DNA from: Methylobacterium gnaphalii
GTDB lineage: Bacteria; Pseudomonadota; Alphaproteobacteria; Rhizobiales; Beijerinckiaceae
DNA length: 64,000 nucleotides
Direction of reading: 5' to 3'
Assembly: GCF_007992215.1 (NCBI RefSeq)
Contig: NZ_BJZV01000024.1
Coordinates: 1 to 64,000 of the forward strand
Shown here: one piece after another, positions 52,533-60,948 of the stretch
How positions within the stretch are numbered: position 1 is the stretch's first letter
How the letters are laid out: each line of letters begins with the position of its first letter
Program-made: the position numbers and the translations under genes
Notes under the pieces: generated by a model
Told to the model about the DNA's origin: nothing
Databases searched by the model: none
What the model saw: only the letters and a program-made list of their open reading frames with translations

Positions 52533-52734
52533 GGTGTCGACGCGCCCGTTTGTATTCAAAATGCGATTAATACGAAGACCATAGCCCTAAATGGGCTTAG
52601 CCATTCGCCGGCTGACCGCCCTTAGCATGCAGGTTTGCGGGCGGGAACGGGGACTGACGACCTGACAACCGGACACGCCCGGCATGCGCTTCGGTCCGCT
52701 TGCCGGAATGAGCCGGCCGGCTAGATTGGCCGCA

Positions 52735-53955
52735 ATGGAGCCTTCCTCCCGTAACCAGGACAGCGAGCCGGCGACGGAGCTGCAGGTTCGCGCTGTACCG
52801 GGCCTTGCCGGGATCGCCGCCGCCGACTGGGATGCTTGCGCGACATCGCCTGAAACCCTCTCAGGGGGCGACGAGACCTACAATCCTTTTGTTTCCCACG
52901 CCTTCCTCTCGGCTTTGGAGGAATCCGGTTGCGTATCGCGCAAGACGGGCTGGCTGCCGTTGCACGTCACCGTGGAGCGCGGCGGGCGGCTGATCGGGGC
53001 GGCGCCCTGCTACCTGAAGTCGCACAGCCAGGGCGAATACGTGTTCGACCAGGGCTGGGCGGACGCCTTCGAGCGAGCTGGCGGAGCCTATTATCCGAAG
53101 CTCCAGGTCAGCGTGCCGTTTACGCCGGTGACTGGGCCGCGCTTCCTGATCGCGCCTGGCGAGGAGCCGGATGCAGCCGCCTCGGCCATTGTGGCGGGTC
53201 TCAGAGCGCTGCGGGCCGAGACCGAGGCCTCGTCGATTCACGTCACCTTCATGCAGAAGCGGGAGTGGGCGCAGGCGGGAGCCCTCGGGCTACTGCAGCG
53301 CATTGACCAGCAGTTCCACTGGGAGAACCGGGGCTATCCAAATTTCGACGGCTTCCTAGCCGACCTCGCCTCGCGCAAGCGCAAGGCGATCAAGCGCGAG
53401 CGCCGCGAGGCGCTGGCCTCCGGCATCACCATCGAGCACGTCACCGGCAACGGCATTACCGAGACGCATTGGGATGCATTCTTCGAGTTCTATACCGACA
53501 CCGGCGCCCGAAAGTGGGGCCGGCCCTACCTGAACCGCAAATTCTTCCGGCTGATCGGTGAGCGCATGGCCGAGCGCATCCTGCTGGTGATGGCGCGGCG
53601 CGACGGCCGCCTGATCGCCGGGGCGATCAACTTCATCGGTGATGTCGCGCTCTACGGGCGCAACTGGGGCTGCATCGAGGATCATCCCTTCCTGCATTTC
53701 GAGGTCTGCTACTATCAGGCGATCGAGTTTGCGCTGGCGCGTGGGCTTAAGCGGGTCGAGGCCGGGGCACAGGGGGAGCACAAGCTTGCTCGCGGCTACC
53801 GCCCGGTGGCGATGCACTCGGCCCACGACATCGCCGATCCGCACCTGCGCCGGGCGGTGGCCGACTATCTCGAGCGCGAGCGCGGATATGTACGTGCGGC
53901 GATCGACGAATACGAGACGATGACGCCGTTCCGATGCGCGGACGGTGCGGCTTAG
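52735..53955 (+). CDS. FemAB/GNAT-like protein (COG3146, DUF482)
   Basis: 406 residues with two GNAT-like halves, as in the COG3146 'peptidogalycan' family. Family signatures are YNPFVSHAFLSALEESGCVS, APCYLKSHSQGEYVFDQGWA, a second-half AGAINFIGDVALYGRNWGCI, and FEVCYYQAIEFALARGLKRV then EAGAQGEHKLARGYRPVAMH. Aminoacyl transfer to a lipid or peptide is often suggested but not shown. ATG 52735 is a choice; 52684 and 52708 are also open. The next gene begins right after the stop. Confidence 0.8.
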   Translation: MEPSSRNQDSEPATELQVRAVPGLAGIAAADWDACATSPETLSGGDETYNPFVSHAFLSALEESGCVSRKTGWLPLHVTVERGGRLIGAAPCYLKSHSQGEYVFDQGWADAFERAGGAYYPKLQVSVPFTPVTGPRFLIAPGEEPDAAASAIVAGLRALRAETEASSIHVTFMQKREWAQAGALGLLQRIDQQFHWENRGYPNFDGFLADLASRKRKAIKRERREALASGITIEHVTGNGITETHWDAFFEFYTDTGARKWGRPYLNRKFFRLIGERMAERILLVMARRDGRLIAGAINFIGDVALYGRNWGCIEDHPFLHFEVCYYQAIEFALARGLKRVEAGAQGEHKLARGYRPVAMHSAHDIADPHLRRAVADYLERERGYVRAAIDEYETMTPFRCADGAA

Positions 53956-54138
53956 ATGCACGGGGCCCCGCTCGCGCACGAGGTGGGGCGCGACGCGGCG
54001 GCACCGCACCTGGTGACCGACGCGGCGCGACAAGCTGATGGGCTTGCACCGCCTTCCTCTCGACGGCGGGCTTCGGTATTCCGTTCGGGCGGCCGGCCAC
54101 GGTCGTCTCGTAGCCCGAAACTGGAGACTTTTGACGCC

Positions 54139-55185
54139 GTGAAGTTCGGGATCGACGCCGACCAGGGACATGTCATCTCGGGCTATGTCGCGCCGGACAA
54201 CCAGCTTGCGGTGAGCCGGGTGCGGGTGTCGGTCGAGGGCCGTTCCGTTCTGGAGGTTTCGGCCACGGGCGTCGACGAAGGGATCCGTGCAAGCGGTTGG
54301 CATGCAACGGGACTGTGCCGGTTCGTCATCGACGAACACAATCTGCCGGGCCTCTCCGAAATTCGAAATTTAGACATTCATGACGTCGATACGAACGTGC
54401 TCATTCATCGACGCGCTGTGGGATCCGAGTTCTGCGACAAGAAATTGCTCCTCATCAACGCAAGTATCAATGAAGATCCGGCTTTGCAAGATAGTTTGTA
54501 CCCTCATTTCGAGATGAGCTACTTCAATATCAATAAATTCCCCGAAGATATACTTGCGCATATACTCGGAAATCCATACATCAAGTCTCGTCTTTTTGCC
54601 GGATCTCTGCTGATTCCGCGCTACGAGGGCGAATACGACTTCGGCAACTGCATATCTGCCCTGCTTGTCGAGGATCCCTTCGTGGAGATGGCCAGGCGGA
54701 TGTTCTGGCTGCGCAGCCGAGCGGCTCTGGTCGACGATGAGGCGCAGAGTTGGCGCCTCGGCGATCTGATCGAGGCCGTGAGGTTCGCGGCCGAAACCGA
54801 TTACGACGACATCAAGAGCGTCAAGCACTTCTTTCGGATGCTGCCTCAGGAGGCCTATCGCCTGCTGTTCAACCCGCTGACGCGCGTGCTCGCCACGCGG
54901 CTGCCTGATGACCGCATCTTCCCGGCCAATTCGATCATTGCGGTCGAGGTGCTAGCCCGCATCGGAATCGTCGGCCATCGCAACTACTACGAGGCCTTCG
55001 CGGCCACCGTGTTCGATCGGCTGGAGATCGTGGCTCCGCCGCCGTCTCCCTCGCCGATCCCGGCGGAGATCCTGGCTTTCGCCGAGCGGCTCCGGGGTAT
55101 CAAGGCCGCGGTCGACTTCCTCGTGTTCGACGAGGTAATCAGCCGATCGGTGCAAGACGCCGTCGCGCGAAACTGGGCCGGCTGA
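54139..55185 (+). CDS. Orphan protein with an AT-rich core
   Basis: 348 residues from GTG 54139, with GGAGA upstream. The N-terminal 90 residues are beta-rich (VKFGIDADQGHVISGYVAPD); the rest is helical and rich in hydrophobic and aromatic residues (MARRMFWLRSRAALVDDEA, LLFNPLTRVLATRLPDDRIF). I know no family. Bases 54481-54600 contain 47 G/C of 120 (39%), far below the surroundings, while both ends are of normal composition. The frame is open back to 53956, directly behind the preceding stop, but that part has low-complexity composition. It is on the same strand as the FemAB-like gene and could share its operon. Confidence 0.6.
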   Translation: MKFGIDADQGHVISGYVAPDNQLAVSRVRVSVEGRSVLEVSATGVDEGIRASGWHATGLCRFVIDEHNLPGLSEIRNLDIHDVDTNVLIHRRAVGSEFCDKKLLLINASINEDPALQDSLYPHFEMSYFNINKFPEDILAHILGNPYIKSRLFAGSLLIPRYEGEYDFGNCISALLVEDPFVEMARRMFWLRSRAALVDDEAQSWRLGDLIEAVRFAAETDYDDIKSVKHFFRMLPQEAYRLLFNPLTRVLATRLPDDRIFPANSIIAVEVLARIGIVGHRNYYEAFAATVFDRLEIVAPPPSPSPIPAEILAFAERLRGIKAAVDFLVFDEVISRSVQDAVARNWAG

Positions 55186-55226
55186 CTCCCGCTCACGCAC
55201 ACGTCCGAACGAGAGGCCTATCGTCC

Positions 55227-56390
55227 ATGAGCCCGATCGACCGTATCACAGGCTACGCGGACGAGTTGACTGCGATCCGCCGCGACCTTCACGCCCATCC
55301 TGAACTCGGCTTCGAGGAGATCCGCACCTCCGGCATCGTCGCCGGCCATCTGGAGAAACTCGGCATCGAGGTGCATCGCGGTCTCGGCAAGACCGGCGTG
55401 GTCGGCGTGCTGCAGGGCAGGCCGGGCGCGCGCCGCATCGGTCTGCGCGCCGACATGGACGCGCTGCCGATCGAGGAGGAGAGCAACCTTCCCTACCGCT
55501 CAACGATCCCTGGCAGGATGCACGCCTGCGGTCATGACGGACACACCACCATGCTGCTCGGCGCGGCGCGCTATCTCGCCGAGACCCGGAATTTCGACGG
55601 TACAGCGGTCTTCGTGTTCCAGCCGGCAGAGGAGGGTCTTGGCGGAGCCCGCGCGATGATCGCCGATGGGCTCTTCCAAAAGTTTCCCGTCGACGAGATT
55701 TTTGCGATCCACAACAACCCCAACGGCCCGCACGGCAAGATCCTGGTACGGCCCGGCCCGGCCATGGCCGCGGCGGATTTCTTCGACATCCGGGTCGCCG
55801 GGCGCGGGGCCCATGCGGCCCGGCCGCAGGAGGGCATTGATCCGGTCCTCGTGGCGACGGCGATCACCCAGGCAATGCAGTCGATCGTCAGTCGCAACGC
55901 CGATCCGCTGAAGGCGGCGGTGGTCTCAATCACCCAGATCCATGCCGGCGCGGCCTACAACGTGATTCCCGAGACCGCACATCTCGCCGGGACCGTGCGC
56001 ACCTTCGACCCCGCTCTGCGGGAGCTCGTCTCGATGCGCATTCGCGAGATCGCTACGGGAATTGGCACGGCCTACGGGGCTCGCGTCGAGGTCGAGATAC
56101 GCGACGTGTTCTCTGTGCTCGAGAACAGCCCGGATCATGCGGCCGCGGCAGCCGAGACCGCAGCCGAGCTTTTTGGTCCCGAACATGTCGACGGAAGCTC
56201 GACGCCGCATATGGGCAGCGAGGATTTCGCCGACATGCTCCAGGCGGTGCCAGGCGCCTATGCCTGGCTCGGTGCCAAACCGGGGCCTGGCCTGCACAAT
56301 GCGAGCTTCGACTTCGACGACACGCTGATCCCGCTCGGTGCCGCCTTCCTGGCGCGAATGGTGGAGCGGCGAAGCGTCATCACGGCTTGA
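55227..56390 (+). CDS. M20-family amidohydrolase (hippurate-hydrolase type)
   Basis: 387-residue zinc enzyme of the aminoacylase/hippuricase/IAA-amino acid hydrolase subfamily. Metal and catalytic motifs are RDLHAHPELGFEEIRTSGIV, GLRADMDALPIEEESNLPY, MHACGHDGHTTMLLGAARYL and FQPAEEGLGGARAMI, with the dimerisation domain and the last metal ligand in the C-terminal half (SSTPHMGSEDFADML). The length is typical. ATG 55227 gives MSPIDRITGYADE. Substrate unknown. Confidence 0.95.
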   Translation: MSPIDRITGYADELTAIRRDLHAHPELGFEEIRTSGIVAGHLEKLGIEVHRGLGKTGVVGVLQGRPGARRIGLRADMDALPIEEESNLPYRSTIPGRMHACGHDGHTTMLLGAARYLAETRNFDGTAVFVFQPAEEGLGGARAMIADGLFQKFPVDEIFAIHNNPNGPHGKILVRPGPAMAAADFFDIRVAGRGAHAARPQEGIDPVLVATAITQAMQSIVSRNADPLKAAVVSITQIHAGAAYNVIPETAHLAGTVRTFDPALRELVSMRIREIATGIGTAYGARVEVEIRDVFSVLENSPDHAAAAAETAAELFGPEHVDGSSTPHMGSEDFADMLQAVPGAYAWLGAKPGPGLHNASFDFDDTLIPLGAAFLARMVERRSVITA

Positions 56391-57348
56391 GCCGAGGGGC
56401 TGACGGTGCAGCGCCCTGCCCCTTCGCCTGTATCTCAATGAAGACCCGCTTCACCTGGCGGTTCATCACCTTGAGGCGGCCATCCAGCCGCCCGACCAGC
56501 CGTTCGATCTCGGCACCGGGAAGCGAATCGTCGATGTCGAGGCTGATGTTCACGAGGATGTCGGACGGCCCAAGATGCTGGGTCAGCACCTCGTTGAGGT
56601 GACGCACGGCCGGCTCATCGCGCACGGCCTCGTGGATCGCGCTCACGACGTCCGGATCGGCCGCCTCGCCGATCAGCAGGCCGTGTGTCTCGACCATCAG
56701 GAAGACTGCCATACCGACCAGCACGAGCCCGATTCCGACCGATGCCCAGCCGTCGAGCGCCGGCCACTCGAGAAGATGCGCTGCCACGACGCCGGCCAGG
56801 GCGATCGCTAGGCCGATCAATGCGGCGACATCCTCGACCAGGATCGTGAACAGGGCCGGGTCTTTGCTCCGCTGGATTGCCGAGATTGCCGACTGGCTGC
56901 CCTTCTCGGCCCGGAACGACCGAACCGCAACGAGGCAGGAATAGCCTTCCGCGGCGATAGAGAAGCCGAGGATCGCCACGTTGGTCCAGAAACCGGAGAC
57001 CGCGTAGCCGAACACGGTGGCATCTGCCGGCGGCTCGGGGTGTTGGATCTTGTGCGCACCCTCGTAGATCGCGAACAGTCCGCCGCCGAGGAAGATGAAC
57101 AGCGCGACGATGAAGGCGTAGAAATAGATCTCCCGCCCGTAGCCGAACGGGTGGCGGGCATCGGCCGGCTTCTGCCCGCGCTTCAGGCCGACGAGGAGCA
57201 GCAGCTGATTGGCGGTGTCCACGACGGAATGCGCACCCTCGGCCAGCATGGCCGATGAGCCGGTGAGGAAGGCGCCGGCGAATTTCGCGAGGGCGATCGC
57301 GAGATTGGCTCCCGCTGCCGTATAGATCGCGCCCGTACTCTCGGCCAA
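56380..57348 (-). CDS. Cation diffusion facilitator (CDF) transporter
   Basis: 322 residues, six-helix CDF exporter of Zn2+/Fe2+-type metals. Visible are the first helix pair (TGAIYTAAGANLAIALAKFA), the helix 2 metal motif AEGAHSVVDTANQLLLLVG, KPADARHPFGYGREIYFYAF, the helix 5 motif ILVEDVAALIGLAIALAG and a C-terminal cytoplasmic domain (LNEVLTQHLGPSDILVNISL). TTG 57348 is chosen because GGAGGG stands 6 bases before it; a long reading up to 57525 lacks a ribosome binding site. The stop end overlaps the M20 gene by 11 bp. It is divergent from the HIT gene. Confidence 0.9.
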   Translation of the reverse strand: MAESTGAIYTAAGANLAIALAKFAGAFLTGSSAMLAEGAHSVVDTANQLLLLVGLKRGQKPADARHPFGYGREIYFYAFIVALFIFLGGGLFAIYEGAHKIQHPEPPADATVFGYAVSGFWTNVAILGFSIAAEGYSCLVAVRSFRAEKGSQSAISAIQRSKDPALFTILVEDVAALIGLAIALAGVVAAHLLEWPALDGWASVGIGLVLVGMAVFLMVETHGLLIGEAADPDVVSAIHEAVRDEPAVRHLNEVLTQHLGPSDILVNISLDIDDSLPGAEIERLVGRLDGRLKVMNRQVKRVFIEIQAKGQGAAPSAPRLKP

Positions 57349-57517
57349 TGCCCGCCCTCCCGTCGCCTGCTGAGGCAAGCGTGACCGTTGGTCCCAACGC
57401 TTCTCTGCGCGAAGAGTTCGCGGGGTGGCGGTGAGAAACCGGGTTCCTGTGGACGCTCGTGGGTACGCTGTGCAACCTGCCGGCCGACATCGGCCCGGCT
57501 CAAGGAACGCAATCGGA

Positions 57518-57949
57518 ATGAGCACCGCCTACGATCCCGGCAACATCTTCGCGAAGATCCTTCGCGGAGAGATTCCAGCCGAAAAGGTCTACGAGGACGA
57601 CGACACTCTCGCCTTCATGGACGTCATGCCCCAGGCCGAGGGACATACCCTCGTGATCCCGAAGTCGCCGTCACGGGGCTTTCTCGATGCCGATCCGGAG
57701 GTGCTGGCGCGGCTGATCAAGGTGGCGCAGCGCGTGGGGCGCGCCGTCAAGACAGCCTTCGAGGCCGATGGCCTGAGCGTGTTCCAGTACAACGAGCCGG
57801 CCGGCGGGCAGACGGTGTTCCACCTGCACGTCCATCTCGTGCCGCGCCGCGAGGGCGTACCGCTCAAGCGTCACGAGGGTGGCATGGCCGACAAGGATGT
57901 GCTGGCCAGGCACGCGGAACGCATCCGCGCGGCGCTCAGGCAGGAGTAA
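57518..57949 (+). CDS. HIT-family nucleotide hydrolase
   Basis: 143-residue HIT-domain protein acting on nucleotide phosphoesters such as adenosine phosphoramidate. The core is complete: NIFAKILRGEIPAEKVYEDD, MDVMPQAEGHTLVIPKS, NEPAGGQTVFHLHVHLVPR (HxHxH active site) and the C-terminal ADKDVLARHAERIRAAL. ATG 57518 is chosen because related proteins start MSxAYDPxNIF. It is convergent with the PilZ gene. Confidence 0.93.
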   Translation: MSTAYDPGNIFAKILRGEIPAEKVYEDDDTLAFMDVMPQAEGHTLVIPKSPSRGFLDADPEVLARLIKVAQRVGRAVKTAFEADGLSVFQYNEPAGGQTVFHLHVHLVPRREGVPLKRHEGGMADKDVLARHAERIRAALRQE

Positions 57950-57958
57950 GGCGTCGCT

Positions 57959-58378
57959 TCAGGCTGCGCTGCTCGCCGGGGAGCGGCTGAGGCTGGTGAG
58001 GGCGGTCCGGAGGGCGGCGTTCTCGGCTTCGAGTTCCGCGATGCGCCGGACCAGCATGCTCATCGCCGGGTCGGCCGCTGTCGGCGCCGCGACTGGTTTC
58101 TCGTGCACCGGGGGCAATTTCGCGATGGCGTCGTCGAAGGTGACGCCGACGCCGTTGTCGCGCCGCCAGCGCATCGTTGACCGAAAGGTCTGATCCTTGT
58201 TCTGGATGTAGAGGTCGAACACCTCCGGCAGGGGCGAGGTCTCGCTCAATTCCAGGCGCGCGCCGGTCGGCGAAAGGTCGCGGATCAGGCAGTCCATGCT
58301 GGACGCACCGCCGTTATAGACGATCCGTCCTCTCAGAAAAGTCCGCATGCGAACGTTCTGGCGCTGCTCCATCGACAT
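57959..58378 (-). CDS. PilZ-domain protein
   Basis: 139 residues. The N-terminal half is a PilZ domain, a cyclic-di-GMP receptor fold: MRTFLRGRIVYNGG, CLIRDLSPTGARLELSE, PEVFDLYIQNKDQTFRSTM and a beta-strand MRWRRDNGVGVTF. The usual RxxxR and DxSxxG c-di-GMP motifs are present in part: DLSPTG matches, while the basic RxxxR is loose (NVRMRTFLRG). A C-terminal helix (AMSMLVRRIAELEAENAALR) may dimerise. ATG 58378 has GGGGA upstream. Confidence 0.85.
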   Translation of the reverse strand: MSMEQRQNVRMRTFLRGRIVYNGGASSMDCLIRDLSPTGARLELSETSPLPEVFDLYIQNKDQTFRSTMRWRRDNGVGVTFDDAIAKLPPVHEKPVAAPTAADPAMSMLVRRIAELEAENAALRTALTSLSRSPASSAA

Positions 58379-58483
58379 CTCGGTCCCCGACCCACGGCCC
58401 TGCGAACGACGTTGCATGGAAGGACTTAAAAAAAGCTCGCTGATCTTCTCGAAAGATGACGGTGTTTCGACGGGTGCACAGCG

Positions 58484-58711
58484 TCAGGGCAGGGGCCGGT
58501 CAAAGGACTGAAACAGATAGAAGCCGTTGAATCGGACTGAGGTGGCAGCCACTCTCCCGTCGAATCCCGGTGTCCGCGTCGAATGCTCCTCGATCTTGCC
58601 GCTGAAGCTCCAGCGGTTGCCGTTGACGAAGCGCGGAACCACGTGGCTCTCAGGCACCGCGCAACACAGACCCTCGCCACTCTTCAGGCGGAATAGGTTG
58701 TAGCTTCGCAT
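58484..58711 (-). CDS. Short orphan protein
   Basis: 75 residues, MRSYNLFRLKSGEGLCCAVP, then ESHVVPRFVNGNRWSFSGKI and a C-terminal RFNGFYLFQSFDRPL. It is rich in aromatic and polar residues with a Cys pair. AGGA lies before the ATG. It is about 105 bp upstream of the PilZ gene on the same strand. No family recognised. Confidence 0.6.
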   Translation of the reverse strand: MRSYNLFRLKSGEGLCCAVPESHVVPRFVNGNRWSFSGKIEEHSTRTPGFDGRVAATSVRFNGFYLFQSFDRPLP

Positions 58712-58821
58712 CGGATCGTCCTCTGCTGCGCCACCCTGCGCGATGCGCAATAGCTGCACAATCGGACAGGTTTATGTCCGGCCCCGTTGCCAAGACACCA
58801 TTGCGTCGGTGCGTGACCGGG

Positions 58822-60879
58822 CTATTCCGCCGGGATGGCGCGTTCCCACTCGTCGAGCCAGGCGCGGGCGCTGGAATCGGAAGGTGCGCGCCAGTCGCCA
58901 CGCGGCGAGAGCGCGCCGCCGGCAGAGACCTTCGGGCCATTGGGCAGTGCCGAGCGCTTGAACTGGCTGAATCGGAAGAAGCGGTCCAGGAAGACGCCGA
59001 GCCAGCGCCGTATCTCCGGCAGGTCGTAGGCGACCCGCTTGGCCTCGGGCAGATCCTGCGGCCAGGAGCCGGCCGCGCGGTCGCTCCAGGCGTGAAGCGC
59101 AAGGAAGGCAATCTTCGACGGCCGGAAGCCGTGCCGCAGCGTGTAGTAGAGGTTGAAATCCTGCAGCGCGTAGGGGCCGATCTTGGCCTCCGTGCTCTGG
59201 GGCCCCTCGCCTTCCGCCGCCGGCACGAGCTCCGGTGAGATCTCTGTGTCGAGCACGGCCGCGAGCGTGCGGTTCTCGGCCTCGCCGAACTGGCCCGAGG
59301 CGATCACCCAGCGGATCAGGTGCTGGATCAGCGTCTTGGGCACGCCGGCATTGACGCCGTAATGGCTCATCTGATCGCCGACGCCGTAGGTGCTCCAGCC
59401 GAGGGCGAGCTCCGACAGGTCCCCCGTGCCGAGCACGATGCCGCCATGTTGGTTGGCAAGGCGGAACAGGTAATCGGTGCGCAATCCCGCCTGCACGTTC
59501 TCGAAGGTCACATCGTAGACCGCCTCGCCCCGGCCGAACGGGTGGTCCATCTCTTCGAGCATCGTTCTGGCAGTCGGCCGGATGTCGATCTCGTGTCCCG
59601 TGATCCCGAGCGCGGCCATCAGCGCGAGGGCATTCGCTTTGGTTTCGTCCGAGGTGGCAAAGCCCGGCAGGGTGTAGCCGAGGATGTCGCTGCGCGGCCG
59701 TCCAAGCCGGTCGAATGCCTTCGCGGCCACGATCAGGGCCTGCGTGGAATCGAGGCCGCCCGAGACGCCGATCACCAGCCGCTTCGTGCCGGTGGCGGCA
59801 AGCCGCTGGGCGAGACCGGCGACCTGGATGTTGTAGGCCTCGTAGCAATCCTGGGCGAGCCGGCTCGGATCGGCCGGCACGAACGGGAAGCGCTCGATGC
59901 GTCGCCTCAGGCCACGGTCGTCGCTGGGCGGATCGAGCCGGAAGCCGATGCGCCGGTAGGGCTGGGCGCGGGCGCGCGCATTGTCGTCGAAGCTGCCCGA
60001 GGACAGGCGCTCCTGCGCGATCAGGTCGAGGTCGATGTCGGCGAAGATCGCGACGGGGTTGGGCGAGAACCGCGGGCCTTCCGCCAGCCGCACGCCGTTC
60101 TCGTCGATGCTGGTCTGGCCATCCCAGGACAGGTCCGTCGTCGATTCGCCCTGGCCAGCCGCGGCGTAGACGTAGGCGCACAGTCCCCGCATCGAGGCGG
60201 CACGGGTGAGCAGTGCGCGCGATTCCGCCCGCCCGATGGTGATCGGGCTGCCCGAGAGATTGGCCAGCACTGTCGCACCCGCCAGAGCCGCATCCATCCC
60301 CGGCGTCGATGGCACCCAGAGGTCTTCGCAGATCTCGATGCCGAGAACGAAGCCGGGCAGGTCGTCCGCCGCGAATAGGAGGTCGGTGCCGAAGGGCGCG
60401 TCGAGGCCAACCAGCCGGATCGTCTCGCCGGCGATGCCGGTGCCTTGGGCGAAATGGCGCTTCTCGTAGAATTCGCGGTAATTCGGCAGGTAGCTCTTCG
60501 GCACGACGCCGAGAAGCCGGCCGCCCTGGATGGCGACGGCGCAGTTGTAGAGGCGGTGGCGCCAGCGCAGGGGCGCGCCGACGACGAGGATGGGGGTCAG
60601 CGCCTGTGAGGCTGCGATCAGCGTCCCGAGCGCCGTCTCGACCGCGTCGAGCAGCGTCTCCTGCAGCAGGAGATCCTCGATCGCGTAGGACGAGATGCAG
60701 AGCTCGGGGAATAGGGCGAGCGCGGCGCCGGCCCCGTGGCACTCCTGCACCAGGGCAAGCACGTCCGCCGCGTTGGCCGCTGGATCGCCCGGATGGCTGT
60801 GCCCGGTGCAGGCCGCCACGCGCGCGAATCCGTGGCGGTAGAGTGAGCGGAACTCGCCAGATGTCTGTGCCTGCGCCAC
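58822..60879 (-). CDS. nadE: Glutamine-dependent NAD+ synthetase
   Basis: 685 residues: an N-terminal nitrilase-type glutaminase domain (LFPELCISSYAIEDLLLQET, the catalytic Cys in GIEICEDLWVPSTPG) and a C-terminal NAD synthetase domain. The PP-loop ATPase motif is VIGVSGGLDSTQALIVAAKA, followed by LGTGDLSELALGWSTYGVGD, which converts nicotinic acid adenine dinucleotide to NAD+ with Gln as nitrogen donor. GTG 60879 is the start used. Length and architecture match the large bacterial form. Confidence 0.97.
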   Translation of the reverse strand: MAQAQTSGEFRSLYRHGFARVAACTGHSHPGDPAANAADVLALVQECHGAGAALALFPELCISSYAIEDLLLQETLLDAVETALGTLIAASQALTPILVVGAPLRWRHRLYNCAVAIQGGRLLGVVPKSYLPNYREFYEKRHFAQGTGIAGETIRLVGLDAPFGTDLLFAADDLPGFVLGIEICEDLWVPSTPGMDAALAGATVLANLSGSPITIGRAESRALLTRAASMRGLCAYVYAAAGQGESTTDLSWDGQTSIDENGVRLAEGPRFSPNPVAIFADIDLDLIAQERLSSGSFDDNARARAQPYRRIGFRLDPPSDDRGLRRRIERFPFVPADPSRLAQDCYEAYNIQVAGLAQRLAATGTKRLVIGVSGGLDSTQALIVAAKAFDRLGRPRSDILGYTLPGFATSDETKANALALMAALGITGHEIDIRPTARTMLEEMDHPFGRGEAVYDVTFENVQAGLRTDYLFRLANQHGGIVLGTGDLSELALGWSTYGVGDQMSHYGVNAGVPKTLIQHLIRWVIASGQFGEAENRTLAAVLDTEISPELVPAAEGEGPQSTEAKIGPYALQDFNLYYTLRHGFRPSKIAFLALHAWSDRAAGSWPQDLPEAKRVAYDLPEIRRWLGVFLDRFFRFSQFKRSALPNGPKVSAGGALSPRGDWRAPSDSSARAWLDEWERAIPAE

Positions 60880-60948
60880 CGGATCGCCTGTCGTCCCAAC
60901 AGTTCCCGCCCAGCCCGGTGCCGGGAGGGCTGCAGTGTACGCTGAACC

